Assembly: GCF_016862935.1 (NCBI RefSeq)
Contig: NZ_BONX01000034.1
Span: forward strand, 1 to 64,000
Reading direction: 5' to 3'
DNA: 64,000 nucleotides
Source of the DNA: Plantactinospora mayteni
Lineage (GTDB): Bacteria > Actinomycetota > Actinomycetes > Mycobacteriales > Micromonosporaceae
Positions 8,142 through 18,449 of the stretch are shown in pieces. The first letter of the stretch is position 1. Every line of letters begins with the position of its first letter. The notes beneath the pieces are model-generated. The model made no database searches and was not told the origin of the DNA. It was given only the letters and a program-made list of their open reading frames with translations. The position numbers and the translations under genes are program-made.

Positions 8142-9431
8142 TCACCGGTCGGTCGGCTCCGGATCATAGGGCAGGTGCGCGGTGACCGCGTACCCCTGGT
8201 CGTCGGTCGGGCCGGCCCGCAGCCGGCCGCCGAGCAGCCGGACCCGCTCCCGCATCCCGGTCAGTCCGTGCCCGGCGGGGCCGGCGGCGTCCCCCGGCTG
8301 GCCGGCGCCGGGCCCGGGCGTGGCGGCCGGGTCGTTCCAGATGCCGACGATCAGCGCCCGGTCGTCCGCGTCCACGGAGACCCGCACGGCCGTCCCGGGC
8401 GCGTGTCGGGCCGCGTTGGCCAGGGCTTCCTGGATGATCCGGTACGCGGCCAGCCCGACCGCCTCCGGTACCGGCCGGCCCTCCGGCGGCCCCGGGCCGG
8501 CGGCGACCGTCACCGCCATGCCGGCCCGGCGGGCCGCCTCGACCAGCTCCGGTACGTCGCCCAGCCCCGGCTGCGGCGCGGTCTCCGGTGCCGCCGACTC
8601 GCTGCGGAGTACGCCGAGCACCCGGCGCATGTCGGTCAGCGCTCCCCGGGCCGCCGTGGCGATCGCGGCGAACTCGGCCCGGGTCGGCTCGGCCAGCCCG
8701 GTCAGCCGGTACGGCGCGGTCTCCGCCTGCACGGCGATCATGGACATGTGGTGCGCGACGACGTCGTGCATCTCCCGGGCGATCCGGGTCCGTTCCTCCA
8801 GCACCGCCCGGCGGGCCTGCTCCAGCTCGCTCCGCTCGGCCTGCTCGGCCAGGGCTCGCTGGCTCTGCCGGCGCCGCCGCACCTGGTCGCCGACGATCAG
8901 GATCGCCAGGAAGAGGATCGCGACCCCGTGCGCGTTCGCCCTGTTCGACACGAACAGGTACGCCGGCAGCACGCTGAGCAGCCCCGCCCAGGTGGCGATC
9001 CCCAGGCTGGTCCGGGCGGCCAGCAGCAGGAGAACGAAGAGGAAGGCGATGATCTGGACCGGGCTCCACGGCCAGGACTCGCGCGGCAGCGCGTCGACCA
9101 CGCCGAGGTAGAGCAGGGGGTAGCCGATCCGCCAGGCGAGCAGGGGACGGTACGGGGCCAGCACCGCCGGCAGGGTCCCGAGAACGCCGATCAGCACCGC
9201 CAGCGGCTCGGGCATGCCCCGGGTGTCGGTCAGGTACTGCACGCTGGCGATGGTTATCCCGACCAGGGCGAAGACCAGCACCGGCGCGATGAACTGCTGG
9301 ATCCGGCGCCACCGCCGCCGCCACCTGCCGGGCGGGCCGGTCGGCGGGGACGGCGGATAGTCCGCCCCGAGCAACAGTCGGCGCAGGTCGTCCCGTCCGA
9401 CGCGCAGGACCGCAGTGGTGCCGTTCTCCAT
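8142..9431 (-). CDS. sensor histidine kinase (HisKA_3, NarL-type partner)
   Basis: A 429-residue sensor kinase. The N-terminal third has five or six membrane helices (about 48-185) and no large outside loop, so it probably senses a membrane signal. A coiled stretch follows, then the HisKA_3 dimerization block with the phospho-His in REMHDVVAHHMSMIAVQ, then the ATPase domain (AYRIIQEALANAARHA as N-box, HGLTGMRERVRLLGG as G-box). The partner is the NarL-type regulator just downstream. TACCCT lies 7 nt before the ATG (9439-9444 on the plus strand as AGGGTA) with no ribosome site, so the transcript is probably leaderless. Confidence 0.93.
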   Translation of the reverse strand: MENGTTAVLRVGRDDLRRLLLGADYPPSPPTGPPGRWRRRWRRIQQFIAPVLVFALVGITIASVQYLTDTRGMPEPLAVLIGVLGTLPAVLAPYRPLLAWRIGYPLLYLGVVDALPRESWPWSPVQIIAFLFVLLLLAARTSLGIATWAGLLSVLPAYLFVSNRANAHGVAILFLAILIVGDQVRRRRQSQRALAEQAERSELEQARRAVLEERTRIAREMHDVVAHHMSMIAVQAETAPYRLTGLAEPTRAEFAAIATAARGALTDMRRVLGVLRSESAAPETAPQPGLGDVPELVEAARRAGMAVTVAAGPGPPEGRPVPEAVGLAAYRIIQEALANAARHAPGTAVRVSVDADDRALIVGIWNDPAATPGPGAGQPGDAAGPAGHGLTGMRERVRLLGGRLRAGPTDDQGYAVTAHLPYDPEPTDR

Positions 9432-9486
9432 CAGCGGCAGGGTACGGGTGCCAGGACCTCCCCGTCGTCACCCCGTGGCACGATCC

Positions 9487-9503
9487 CCCGGGTAGTACCC
9501 GGG
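9487..9503. promoter_or_regulatory. 17-bp perfect palindrome, candidate operator
   Basis: CCCGGGTA-G-TACCCGGG, with a further ACCCGGGT at about 9512-9519. It lies between the divergent kinase and fabG genes, 56 bp from the kinase start. The site is a candidate for the NarL-type regulator or a fab regulator; position alone cannot decide. Confidence 0.45.
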
Positions 9504-9547
9504 TAGCACGCCACCCGGGTTACGGATTACCTGCCGGTAGCGCCTAG

Positions 9548-10413
<866 letters not shown>

Positions 10414-10500
10414 ACAATCGCCCAGGCGCCGTGATCGGCCGGGACGGACCCGGACCGGCCACGGGACGCGGGGGACCACGAGGGTATGGAGGATCTTCAC

Positions 10501-11274
10501 GTGTCTGGACTGCTGGCCGGCAAGCGGCTGCTCGTCACCGGTGTCATCACCGACCAGTCGATCGCGTTCTCGGTCGCGAAGCTCGCCCAGGAGAACGGTG
10601 CGACGGTGGTACTCACCGGCTTCGGCCGGATGTCGCTGGTCGAGCGGATCGCCAGGCGGCTGCCCGAGCCCGCGCCGGTGATCGAGCTGGACGTCACCGA
10701 CGCCGAGCAGTTGGCCAGCCTGGCGGACCGGGTCCGCGAGCACGTCGACGGGCTGGACGGGGTGGTGCACTCGATCGGCTTCGCGCCGCAGAGCTGCCTC
10801 GGCGGCGGCTTCCTGGACGCGCCGTGGGAGGACGTGGCGACCGCGGTTCACGTCTCGACGTACTCCTACAAGTCGCTCGCGGTGGCCGCGCTGCCGCTGA
10901 TGAGCGCGGGCGGCGCGGTGGTCGGGCTCACCTTCGACGCCACCAAGGCCTGGCCGGTGTACGACTGGATGGGCGTGGCCAAGGCCGGCCTGGAGTCCGC
11001 CTCCCGCTACCTGGCGCTGCACCTCGGCCCGAAGGGGATCCGCAGCAACCTGGTCTCGGCCGGGCCGCTGCGCACCATGGCGGCGAAGTCGATCCCGGGC
11101 TTCCAGCAGTTCGAGGACGCCTGGGCCGAGCGGGCCCCGCTGGGCTGGACGCTGACCGACCAGGAGCCGGCCGCGCGGGCCTGCCTGGCGCTGCTCTCCG
11201 ACTGGTTCCCGGCCACCACCGGTGAGATCGTGCACGTCGACGGCGGCTACCACGCGCTCGGCGCCGCGATGTGA
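10501..11274 (+). CDS. fabI: NADH-dependent enoyl-ACP reductase, InhA/FabI type
   Basis: A 257-residue enoyl reductase that completes each fatty acid elongation cycle. The N-terminal GKRLLVTGVITDQSIAF is the InhA/FabI cofactor loop, and the catalytic Tyr and Lys are in VYDWMGVAKAGLES (spacing YxxxxxxK). The C-terminal HVDGGYHALGA is also typical. The GTG at 10501 is preferred because GGAGGA lies 7 nt before it; an in-frame ATG at 10486 overlaps that site. It is the target class of isoniazid and triclosan in relatives. It lies downstream of fabG across the repeat array and before ferrochelatase. Confidence 0.93.
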   Translation: MSGLLAGKRLLVTGVITDQSIAFSVAKLAQENGATVVLTGFGRMSLVERIARRLPEPAPVIELDVTDAEQLASLADRVREHVDGLDGVVHSIGFAPQSCLGGGFLDAPWEDVATAVHVSTYSYKSLAVAALPLMSAGGAVVGLTFDATKAWPVYDWMGVAKAGLESASRYLALHLGPKGIRSNLVSAGPLRTMAAKSIPGFQQFEDAWAERAPLGWTLTDQEPAARACLALLSDWFPATTGEIVHVDGGYHALGAAM

Positions 11275-11352
11275 GGAAGGTCCCGTCCGGCCGGCGCCGC
11301 TGGCGGACGGGGCCGTTCCGGTCGGCCCGGCCGGGGCGGGAACAATGGTGCC

Positions 11353-12381
11353 ATGTCGTACGACGCGGTTGTGCTGATCTCGTTCGGTGGCCCGGAACGG
11401 CCCGAGGACGTCCTGCCGTTCCTGGCCAACGTCACCCGGGGACGGAACGTGCCGCCGGACCGGCTGGCCGAGGTCGCCGAGCACTACCAGCACTTCGGCG
11501 GCGTGTCGCCGATCAACCAGCAGTGCCGGGACCTGCTCGCCGCGATCCGCGCCGACTTCGCCGCGCACGGGCTCGACCTCCCGGTGCACTGGGGCAACCG
11601 CAACTGGCACCCGATGCTCGCCGACACCGTGGCCCAGTTGCGCGACGACGGGATCACCTCCGCGCTCGGCTTCGTGACCAGCGCCTACGGCGGCTACTCC
11701 TCCTGCCGGCAATACCTGGAGGACATCTCGACCGCCCGGGCGGCGGTGGGCCCGGACGCGCCCCGGATCGAGAAGCTGCGGCAGTACTGGGACCATCCCG
11801 GATTCGTCGAGCCGCACGCCGACGCGGTGGCGAACGCGCTGGCCACCCTCGACCCGGCTCGGCGGGACAGTACCCGGCTGGTCTTCACCGCCCACTCGAT
11901 CCCGGTCTCGATGGCCGCTTCCGCCGGCCCCCAGGGCGGCCGGTACGAGGCGCAGCTCCGCGAGGCCGCCGCGCTGGTGGCCGAGCGGGCCGCCCCCGGC
12001 CTGCCGTACGACCTGGTCTGGCAGAGCCGCTCCGGCCCGCCCCAGGTGCCGTGGCTGGAGCCGGACGTCAACGACCACCTGCGGGCGCTCGCGGCCGACG
12101 GGGTCACCTCGGTGGTGGTCAGCCCGATCGGCTTCGTCTCCGACCACCTGGAGGTGGTCTGGGACCTCGACACCGAGGCGGCGGCGACCGCCAAGCAGCT
12201 CGGCCTCGACTTCGTCCGGGCCGGTACCCCGGGCACCGACCGGAGGTTCGTGGCGATGGTCCGGGAGTTGGTGACCGAGCGGCTTAACCCGGCCGACACG
12301 GCCGCGCGACGCCGGCTGGGTACGCTGCCCGCCTGGGACACCTGTCCGGCCGGCTGCTGCCAGCCGGCCCGGCGCCCCTGA
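11353..12381 (+). CDS. hemH: ferrochelatase (coproporphyrin III type)
   Basis: A 342-residue ferrochelatase that inserts Fe(II) into the tetrapyrrole ring. In actinobacteria the substrate is coproporphyrin III (CpfC route). Seen are SFGGPERPEDVLPFL at the N-terminus, the GGYSSCRQYLED block, and the active-site His in VFTAHSIPVSMA. One Cys in SSCRQ and a C-terminal C-x3-CC set could hold the 2Fe-2S cluster known in mycobacterial homologues; this is by analogy. The gene follows the fabG-inhA pair as in mycobacteria. AACAAT lies 6 nt before the ATG, so it may be leaderless. Confidence 0.93.
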   Translation: MSYDAVVLISFGGPERPEDVLPFLANVTRGRNVPPDRLAEVAEHYQHFGGVSPINQQCRDLLAAIRADFAAHGLDLPVHWGNRNWHPMLADTVAQLRDDGITSALGFVTSAYGGYSSCRQYLEDISTARAAVGPDAPRIEKLRQYWDHPGFVEPHADAVANALATLDPARRDSTRLVFTAHSIPVSMAASAGPQGGRYEAQLREAAALVAERAAPGLPYDLVWQSRSGPPQVPWLEPDVNDHLRALAADGVTSVVVSPIGFVSDHLEVVWDLDTEAAATAKQLGLDFVRAGTPGTDRRFVAMVRELVTERLNPADTAARRRLGTLPAWDTCPAGCCQPARRP

Positions 12382-12433
12382 CCCCACCCCCTAGGAGAGC
12401 CATGAACGAGAGCAGCCGGCCTGGAGTGTCGGC

Positions 12434-13213
12434 ATGAGTGACCGGAAGCCGGTGGAGAGCTGGCTCACCGACATGGACGGGGTACTGGTACACGAGGGGC
12501 AGCCGGTGCCGGGCGCGCCCGAGTTCGTCCGGGCGCTGCGCGCCTCGGGCAAGCCGTTCCTGATCCTGACCAACAACTCGATCTACACCGCCCGGGACCT
12601 CCAGGCCCGGCTGAACCGGATGGGCTTCGACGTCCCCGAACACGCGATCTGGACCGCCGCGCTGGCCACCGCACAGTTCCTGGCCGACCAGCGCCCCGGC
12701 GGTACGGCGTACGTGATCGGGGAGGCCGGGCTGACCACCGCGATGCACACCGTCGGGTACGTGCTGACCGACTTCGCGCCCGACTACGTGGTGCTGGGCG
12801 AGACCCGGACGTACAGCTTCGAGGCGATCACCAAGGCGGTCCGGCTGATCGACGGCGGGGCCCGGTTCATCTGCACCAACCCGGACCCGACCGGCCCGTC
12901 CGCCGAGGGTGCGCTGCCGGCCGCCGGCTCGGTGGCGGCGATGATCTCGAAGGCGACCGGGGTGGAGCCGTACTTCGTCGGCAAGCCGAACCCGATGATG
13001 ATGCGCTCGGCGCTGAACACCATCGACGCGCACTCCGAGACGACCGCGATGATCGGTGACCGGATGGACACCGACATCCTCTGCGGGCTGGAGGCGGGGT
13101 TGCAGACCGTACTGGTGCTGACCGGGATCAGCACCCGGGCCGAGGCCGAACGCTATCCGTACCTGCCGTCCCGGATCGTCTCCTCGGTCGCCGACCTGAT
13201 CGACGAGATCTGA
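12434..13213 (+). CDS. HAD-superfamily hydrolase, subfamily IIA (NagD-like)
   Basis: A 259-residue HAD phosphatase. Motif I is DMDGVLVHEG (catalytic Asp residues near 14), motif II is ILTNNS, and motif IV is MIGDRMDTDI, with a C2 cap between them as in NagD and p-nitrophenylphosphatases. It probably dephosphorylates small sugar phosphates or nucleotides; the exact substrate cannot be read from sequence. It starts 52 bp after ferrochelatase, with CTGGAG 9 nt upstream of the ATG. Downstream (13214-13270) are degenerate 12-15 bp repeats of CGGAGCGGCTC. Confidence 0.88.
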   Translation: MSDRKPVESWLTDMDGVLVHEGQPVPGAPEFVRALRASGKPFLILTNNSIYTARDLQARLNRMGFDVPEHAIWTAALATAQFLADQRPGGTAYVIGEAGLTTAMHTVGYVLTDFAPDYVVLGETRTYSFEAITKAVRLIDGGARFICTNPDPTGPSAEGALPAAGSVAAMISKATGVEPYFVGKPNPMMMRSALNTIDAHSETTAMIGDRMDTDILCGLEAGLQTVLVLTGISTRAEAERYPYLPSRIVSSVADLIDEI

Positions 13214-13378
13214 CCCGGAGCGGCTCGGTCCGGAGCGGCTCTGGAGCGGCTCGTTCGGGGCGGTCGGTCTGCGCGCCGGGGACGGCCGTCGGCGGGGTCG
13301 CGGCGGCACAGTTCCGGCGACTGCTCGCCGGAACGGACGGCGGCGTCAGATAACTCGGCGGATCAGACGGCGGCGACG

Positions 13379-14170
13379 TCAGGCCGAGAGCGGGGCGTTG
13401 CAGGCGGCCACGACCGCCCGGCGACAGGCGGCGGTGAGCGGGCGCAGCGCGGCGTCGCGCTGCTGTGCCTCGTAACCGTTGACCGAACCGCCGGGTGCGG
13501 CGTGCTCGGCCAGCGCGAGCACCTGGTCCAGCACGCTGGCCCGGGCGAACAGCCGGCGCGAGCGCGGATCGAAGCCGGGCGGCAGGTCCATCCCGCTGTC
13601 CGGGCGGCGCAGCGCGGCCAGCGCACCGGCCAGTTCCGGGCGCCACTGCGCGACGTCGAGCCGGGTCAGCGCCGCCGTCGCCTCGGCGAGCGCCACCGCC
13701 AGCTCGGCCTCGGCCTCGGCCGCGCCGGGACTGCCGATAGAGGCGGCCGGAGCGGTCTCCGGCAACGGGTGTACCCGCCACAGCACGGTCTCGAACGTCA
13801 TGCCGGACCCGCTGGTGTGCGTGCGTACCTCCGGAATCACGCCGAGGCCCCGGGCCACCACCGCCTCGCCGGCCAGCAGGGCCGCCGAGGCGAACGGGCC
13901 GGGTCCGGGCAGCCCGCGCGGATCGCCGGGTGCGGGCAGCACCAGCCGGATCTCGTCGGGCGAGAGCTTGGAGAAGGCGGAGAGCGCGTCGCGCAGCGGG
14001 ATGTCGGTCCAGGCGCCGGGTGCGTCGGCGACGAGGTGCTCCTCGCCACCGGCGATCTCGTCGGCGATCTCGTCGTACGGCACCAGCCCGGCGCGCCAAG
14101 CGCGTACCCAGGCCACGAAACGGCTGGACCGGCGCGCCACGAGAGTCGCCGCGCCCGTTGCGGGGGACAT
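13379..14170 (-). CDS. conserved actinobacterial protein (Rv1486c-position)
   Basis: A 263-residue alanine-rich protein with no domain that I recognise. It starts MSPATGAATLVARRSSRFVAWVRAW and carries the segment DALSAFSKLSPDEIRLVLPAPGDP and a helical C-terminal half. Its place between ferrochelatase and the NfeD/SPFH pair, and its opposite strand, match mycobacterial Rv1486c, so it is probably an orthologue. TACCCT lies 6 nt before the ATG (plus strand 14177-14182), giving a likely leaderless transcript. No signal peptide or membrane segment is visible. The function is unknown. Confidence 0.7.
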   Translation of the reverse strand: MSPATGAATLVARRSSRFVAWVRAWRAGLVPYDEIADEIAGGEEHLVADAPGAWTDIPLRDALSAFSKLSPDEIRLVLPAPGDPRGLPGPGPFASAALLAGEAVVARGLGVIPEVRTHTSGSGMTFETVLWRVHPLPETAPAASIGSPGAAEAEAELAVALAEATAALTRLDVAQWRPELAGALAALRRPDSGMDLPPGFDPRSRRLFARASVLDQVLALAEHAAPGGSVNGYEAQQRDAALRPLTAACRRAVVAACNAPLSA

Positions 14171-14270
14171 GCGGCTAGGGTACGTGCTCTTCGTGTCGGC
14201 TGTCTCGGGTGCCGGCCCGGCGGCGCGTCAACGCCGACCGGCCGGCCGTGAACGGTTAGCGTCGCCTCCC

Positions 14271-15092
14271 ATGGGGAGGATGTACGGCGACGACGTGCTC
14301 GCCGGGGACTGGCGGCGGCGCAAGGTGACACCCGAGGTGCCGGCCGAGCCCGACCTGGTGGTGGAGGACGCCGACTCGGGGTTCTGTGGCGCGGTGGTGG
14401 GTTTCGAGTCCGGTGCGGTGGTGCTGGAGGACCGGCACGGCCGGCGCCGGAACTTCCCGCTGCTGCCGGCGGCGTTCCTGCTCGACGGGCAGCCGGTGAC
14501 GCTGCGCCGCCCGGCAGCACCCTCGGCGGCACCGGCGCCGCGTCGGCGGACCGCCTCCGGATCGGTCGCGGTGCCCGGGCGGCCCGCCCAGGTGGCCAAG
14601 GCCAGCCGGATCTGGGTGGAGGGCGTGCACGACGCGGCGTTGGTGGAACGGATCTGGGGCGACGACCTGCGGATCGAGGGCGTGGTGGTGGAGCCGCTGG
14701 ACGGCATCGACGCGCTCGCCGAGCGGGTCCGCGAGTTCGGCCCGGGCCCGGGGCGGCGGTTGGGTGTGCTTGTCGACCATCTGGTGCCCGGCTCGAAGGA
14801 GAGCCGGATCGTCGCGGCGGTCACCTCGCCGGACGTGCTCGTCACCGGCCACCCGTACGTCGACGTCTGGCAGGCCGTGAAGCCGTCGGCGCTCGGCATC
14901 CGGGCGTGGCCGGTGGTGCCGCCGGGACGGCCGTGGAAGGAGGGCGTCTGTGCCGCCCTCGGGGTGGCCGAGCCGGCCGAGATGTGGCGGCGCATCCTCG
15001 GCCGGGTCGACAGCTTCCACGACGTGGAGACACCGCTGATCAACGCGATGGAACGACTCATCGACTTCGTCACGGTCCCGTCCGCGCCCTGA
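14271..15092 (+). CDS. DUF3097 domain-containing protein
   Basis: A 273-residue protein of the actinobacteria-specific DUF3097 family. It shows the family block PEVPAEPDLVVEDADSGFCGAVVGF near the N-terminus, then a TOPRIM-like stretch (KASRIWVEGVHDAALVERIWGDDLR; later LGVLVDHLVPGSKESRI). This hints at a nucleic-acid or nucleotidyl-transfer role, but none is shown. TAGCGT (14257-14262) is 8 nt before the ATG at 14271, so a leaderless start there is favoured; ATG 14280 would have its GGGGAGG too close. It interrupts the otherwise conserved order between the Rv1486c-like gene and nfeD. Confidence 0.85.
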   Translation: MGRMYGDDVLAGDWRRRKVTPEVPAEPDLVVEDADSGFCGAVVGFESGAVVLEDRHGRRRNFPLLPAAFLLDGQPVTLRRPAAPSAAPAPRRRTASGSVAVPGRPAQVAKASRIWVEGVHDAALVERIWGDDLRIEGVVVEPLDGIDALAERVREFGPGPGRRLGVLVDHLVPGSKESRIVAAVTSPDVLVTGHPYVDVWQAVKPSALGIRAWPVVPPGRPWKEGVCAALGVAEPAEMWRRILGRVDSFHDVETPLINAMERLIDFVTVPSAP

Positions 15093-15145
15093 CCCGCCGC
15101 CCCCGCTCGCCGAGGACCCCGGATCGGGGCGGCTCCGCCACCGGT

Positions 15146-16519
15146 TCAGTCGAGGCGGTCGGGGTCGCGGGTGAAGACGAAGGTGGCGATGTCGAGGGCC
15201 GTGGCCGCACCGGTCGGGTCGCGCCGGACGGCGAGGATCTCACCGTTGTTCATGCCGGAGCGGCCCCGCCAGCGGCCGGTGCCGTCCCGGCCGAACCGCC
15301 AGTGCGGGACGGCACCGACCGGCAGTTGAGTGACCACCAGTTCCTCGGCGGTCGGCTCCCAGGCCACCTCGAACTCCCGGCCCATCCACCACCAGCGACC
15401 GGTCAACTCGGCGACCTCCGCGGCCGGCGGGGCGGTCGCCGGACGCCAGGGCCGGACCGGCGCGGGTTCGGCGTCGAGTACCGCGGTGAGCACCTGCCGG
15501 CCGAGCACCGGCAGCGAGCCGGCGCGCAGCCCGTACGCGTTGGCGAAGCCGACCACGCCGGTGCCGGACGGCCGGTGTACCGAGAGCGTGGCCACGTAGC
15601 CGGGCATCGAACCGCCGTGTCCGGCGTAGACCCGGTCGCCGACCCGGTGCAGTTCCACGCCGAGCCCGTAGCCGGCGGTCCAGGAGTCCAGATCGGCCAT
15701 TGCCACCGGGACGCACATCTCGGCCAGGGTCTCCGGGGCGAGGATCTCCGGATCCGGCTCGGCGAGGAAGCCGGCCCACCGGGCCAGGTCGGCCAGGCTG
15801 GCCCAGAGTTGCCCGGCCGGCGCCATCGCCCCGGTGTCGGTACGCGGCTCCTCGCGCAGCGTGCCGTGCCAGGGATGTACGACGTAACCGAGGGCGTACG
15901 GGTCGGTCGGCTGGTAGGAGGTGCGGACCATCCCCAGTGGATCGAGCAGCCGGGACCGGACGAGTTTCCACCACGACTCCCCGGTGACCCGTTCCAGCAC
16001 CGCCCCGAGCAGTCCGTACGCCAGATTGGAGTAGTGGAAGGTGCGGTGGGCCGGGAAGGCCAGCTTCTCGCTGGTCAGCCCGGCCAGCAGGGTGTCCAGA
16101 CCGGCACCGGCGGAGCGTTCCCACCACTCGCCGTCCGGTTCGCGTTGCAGGCCGGCGGCGTGGCCGAGGAGTTGACGCAGCCGGACGGCGCCGAGCGGGT
16201 TGCCGGGCAGGTACCGGTCCAGCGGATCGTCCAGGTCGAGCAGCCCCTCGTCGCGCTGGCGCAGCAACAGGACCGCGGTCATCGTCTTGGTGATGGAGCC
16301 GATCCGGTACTGGATGTCCGGATCCGGCGGCGGGGTCTCGCCGGCCGTGGCGACGTGCACGAGCCCGCCGCCCGGGCCGGGATCGGCGGCGGCCGGAGCG
16401 CGGAGCACCCCGAGGATCAGCGAGGGTGCCCGGCCGGTGGCCTGGGCCTGGGCGACGAGCGCGTCGATCCGGCGGGTGGTCTCCGGCAGTAGGCCGGACT
16501 CCGGCGACAGGGGGGCCAC
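15146..16519 (-). CDS. serine hydrolase, beta-lactamase/class C family
   Basis: A 457-residue penicillin-binding-protein-like serine hydrolase. The catalytic SxxK is in IGSITKTMTAV (about 94-97), the Tyr motif is YSNLAYGLLG, and a C-terminal GHGGSMPGY replaces the KTG box. A lipocalin-like C-terminal extension (about 340-457) follows, common in esterase/peptidase members. There is no obvious signal peptide, so it may be cytoplasmic. The GTG start has AGGAGG 7 nt upstream. It is convergent with DUF3097. Substrate unknown; a true beta-lactamase role is unlikely. Confidence 0.85.
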   Translation of the reverse strand: MAPLSPESGLLPETTRRIDALVAQAQATGRAPSLILGVLRAPAAADPGPGGGLVHVATAGETPPPDPDIQYRIGSITKTMTAVLLLRQRDEGLLDLDDPLDRYLPGNPLGAVRLRQLLGHAAGLQREPDGEWWERSAGAGLDTLLAGLTSEKLAFPAHRTFHYSNLAYGLLGAVLERVTGESWWKLVRSRLLDPLGMVRTSYQPTDPYALGYVVHPWHGTLREEPRTDTGAMAPAGQLWASLADLARWAGFLAEPDPEILAPETLAEMCVPVAMADLDSWTAGYGLGVELHRVGDRVYAGHGGSMPGYVATLSVHRPSGTGVVGFANAYGLRAGSLPVLGRQVLTAVLDAEPAPVRPWRPATAPPAAEVAELTGRWWWMGREFEVAWEPTAEELVVTQLPVGAVPHWRFGRDGTGRWRGRSGMNNGEILAVRRDPTGAATALDIATFVFTRDPDRLD

Positions 16520-16700
16520 GGGCTGCCTCCTCGGACTCGGGAACGGGAACCGGACTGAATTATCCGAACCGGACCGGCCGGGACGGAACCGGACCCGGCC
16601 GGTTGACCGGATGACGCCGATCGCCGGATCCCGGCATCCGAGATCTTATGTACGTCGATAGCGGGTCGCCGCTACGTGCGCGAGCGTGCCAGGATGAGGT

Positions 16701-17171
16701 GTGGAGCCGCTCCTGTGGATCGTATTGGGCGTCGTGCTGGTCGTCGCGGAGATCTTCACGACCACCCTCTTCCTGGTCATGTTCGGGGTCGGGGCGTTCG
16801 CCGCGGCCGGCGCGGCGGCCCTCGGCGCCCCGCTGGCCCTCCAGGCGGTGGTCTTCGCCGCAGTCTCGGCGCTGACCGTGGCCGTCGCCCGCCCCGTCAT
16901 CAAGCGGCACCGCACGGCCGAACTCTCCGGTGACGAGCAGCCGTTCGGGGTGCGGGCGATCACCGGGAGCAGCGCCCTGGTCCTGGAGCAGGTGGACGCG
17001 AACACCGGCGTGGTCAAGATCGACGGGGAGATCTGGACCGCCCGCTCATACGACGCCACCCAGGTGATCGAGCCCGGCACCCGGGTGCGGGTGATCGAGG
17101 TCAAAGGCGTGACCGCCCTGGTCTGGCGGGACGAGTTCACAATTGACGAGCAACCAGATAAAAAGAGGTGA
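16701..17171 (+). CDS. NfeD-like membrane protein
   Basis: A 156-residue NfeD short-form protein. It has two or three N-terminal membrane helices (about 4-75) and a C-terminal OB-fold (ITGSSALVLEQVDANTGVVKIDGEIWTARS, ending VIEVKGVTALVW). NfeD proteins bind SPFH proteins and help organise membrane microdomains. The gene starts at GTG and ends 7 bp before the SPFH gene, as in mycobacterial Rv1487-Rv1488. The serine-protease domain of long NfeD forms is absent. Confidence 0.9.
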   Translation: MEPLLWIVLGVVLVVAEIFTTTLFLVMFGVGAFAAAGAAALGAPLALQAVVFAAVSALTVAVARPVIKRHRTAELSGDEQPFGVRAITGSSALVLEQVDANTGVVKIDGEIWTARSYDATQVIEPGTRVRVIEVKGVTALVWRDEFTIDEQPDKKR

Positions 17172-17178
17172 GCACGAC

Positions 17179-18288
17179 GTGGAAACGGTGATCGGCCTGC
17201 TGTTGGCCGCCGTGGCACTGATCACGGTGGTGACCCTGATCCGGGCGGTACGGATCGTGCCGCAGCAGCGGGAGGACGTGGTCGAGCGGCTGGGCCGCTA
17301 CAAGCGCACCCTCAACCCCGGCCTCAACCTGCTGGTCCCCTTCATCGACGCGGTACGCACCAAGGTCGACATGCGGGAGCAGGTGGTCAGCTTCCCGCCG
17401 CAGCCCGTGATCACCTCGGACAACCTGGTCGTCTCGATCGACACGGTGCTCTACTTCAAGGTCGTCGACTCGGTGAAGGCGACCTACGAGATCTCGAACT
17501 TCCTCCAGGCCATCGAGCAGTTGACCGTCACCACCCTGCGGAACGTCATCGGCTCGCTCGACCTGGAGCGGGCGCTGACCAGCCGCGAGGAGATCAACCG
17601 GCACCTCTCCGGCGTACTCGACGAGACGACCGGACGGTGGGGCATCAAGGTGACCCGGGTGGAGATCAAGGCCATCGAGCCGCCGCCGAGCATCCGTGAC
17701 TCGATGGAGAAGCAGATGCGCGCCGAGCGGGACCGCCGGGCCGCGATCCTCAACGCCGAGGGGCACAAGCAGTCGCAGATCCTCTCCGCCGAGGGTGAGA
17801 AGCAGGCCGCGGTGCTCCGCGCCGACGGTGACCGGCAGGCCCGGATCCTCCAGGCGGAGGGTCAGGCCAAGGCGATCCGTACCGTCTTCGACGCGATCCA
17901 CCAGGCCAACCCGAGTCAGAAGGTGCTGGCGTACCAATACCTCCAGGCGCTGCCGCAGATCGCCAACGGGCAGGCGAACAAGGTCTGGATCGTGCCGGCC
18001 GAGCTGACCAAGGCGCTGGAGGGGCTCGGCGGGGCGCTCGGCGGGCTGAGCCAGGCCGCCGGGGACGAACCGCACGCCACGGTCGACGCCGGTGCGGTCG
18101 AGCGCGAGGCGGCGGAGGCGGCCCGGGCCGCCGCCGTAGCGGCCCAGGAGGTCAACGCCGAGGTACGCGCCGCCGAGGCGCAGGTGACCTCCCGGCCCGC
18201 GACCGGGGAGTTGCCGGCGCCGGAACCGGTCTCGCCGGCCAGCCTGCTCGACGATTCCACTGTGGATAGGCAGTCCGAGCGGGGCTGA
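17179..18288 (+). CDS. SPFH/band 7 (slipin/paraslipin) membrane scaffold protein
   Basis: A 369-residue stomatin-like protein. One N-terminal helix (VETVIGLLLAAVALITVVTLI) anchors it, then the band 7 domain follows (VPQQREDVVERLGRYKRTLNPGLN; TLRNVIGSLDLERALTSREEIN), then an alanine/glutamate-rich coiled coil (KQSQILSAEGEKQAAVLRADG) and a charged tail. Such proteins form oligomeric rings or rafts with NfeD. The GTG at 17179 follows AGAGGTGA and gives the shortest sensible N-terminus. It pairs with the gene just upstream. Confidence 0.92.
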   Translation: METVIGLLLAAVALITVVTLIRAVRIVPQQREDVVERLGRYKRTLNPGLNLLVPFIDAVRTKVDMREQVVSFPPQPVITSDNLVVSIDTVLYFKVVDSVKATYEISNFLQAIEQLTVTTLRNVIGSLDLERALTSREEINRHLSGVLDETTGRWGIKVTRVEIKAIEPPPSIRDSMEKQMRAERDRRAAILNAEGHKQSQILSAEGEKQAAVLRADGDRQARILQAEGQAKAIRTVFDAIHQANPSQKVLAYQYLQALPQIANGQANKVWIVPAELTKALEGLGGALGGLSQAAGDEPHATVDAGAVEREAAEAARAAAVAAQEVNAEVRAAEAQVTSRPATGELPAPEPVSPASLLDDSTVDRQSERG

Positions 18289-18449
18289 CCTGCCGCTGGT
18301 CTCTCTCGCCGGCCTATTCCCGCAAAGCGTCCGCGCGGCGACCCGACTCCTGACACGATCGGTCTAGCGACGGGTGGTGTGAAGGAGCGGGGCGTCGAAG
18401 CGGATCGCGCCCGTGCCCGCCCGGCAGCACGTTGAGCGAGGTGACGCGC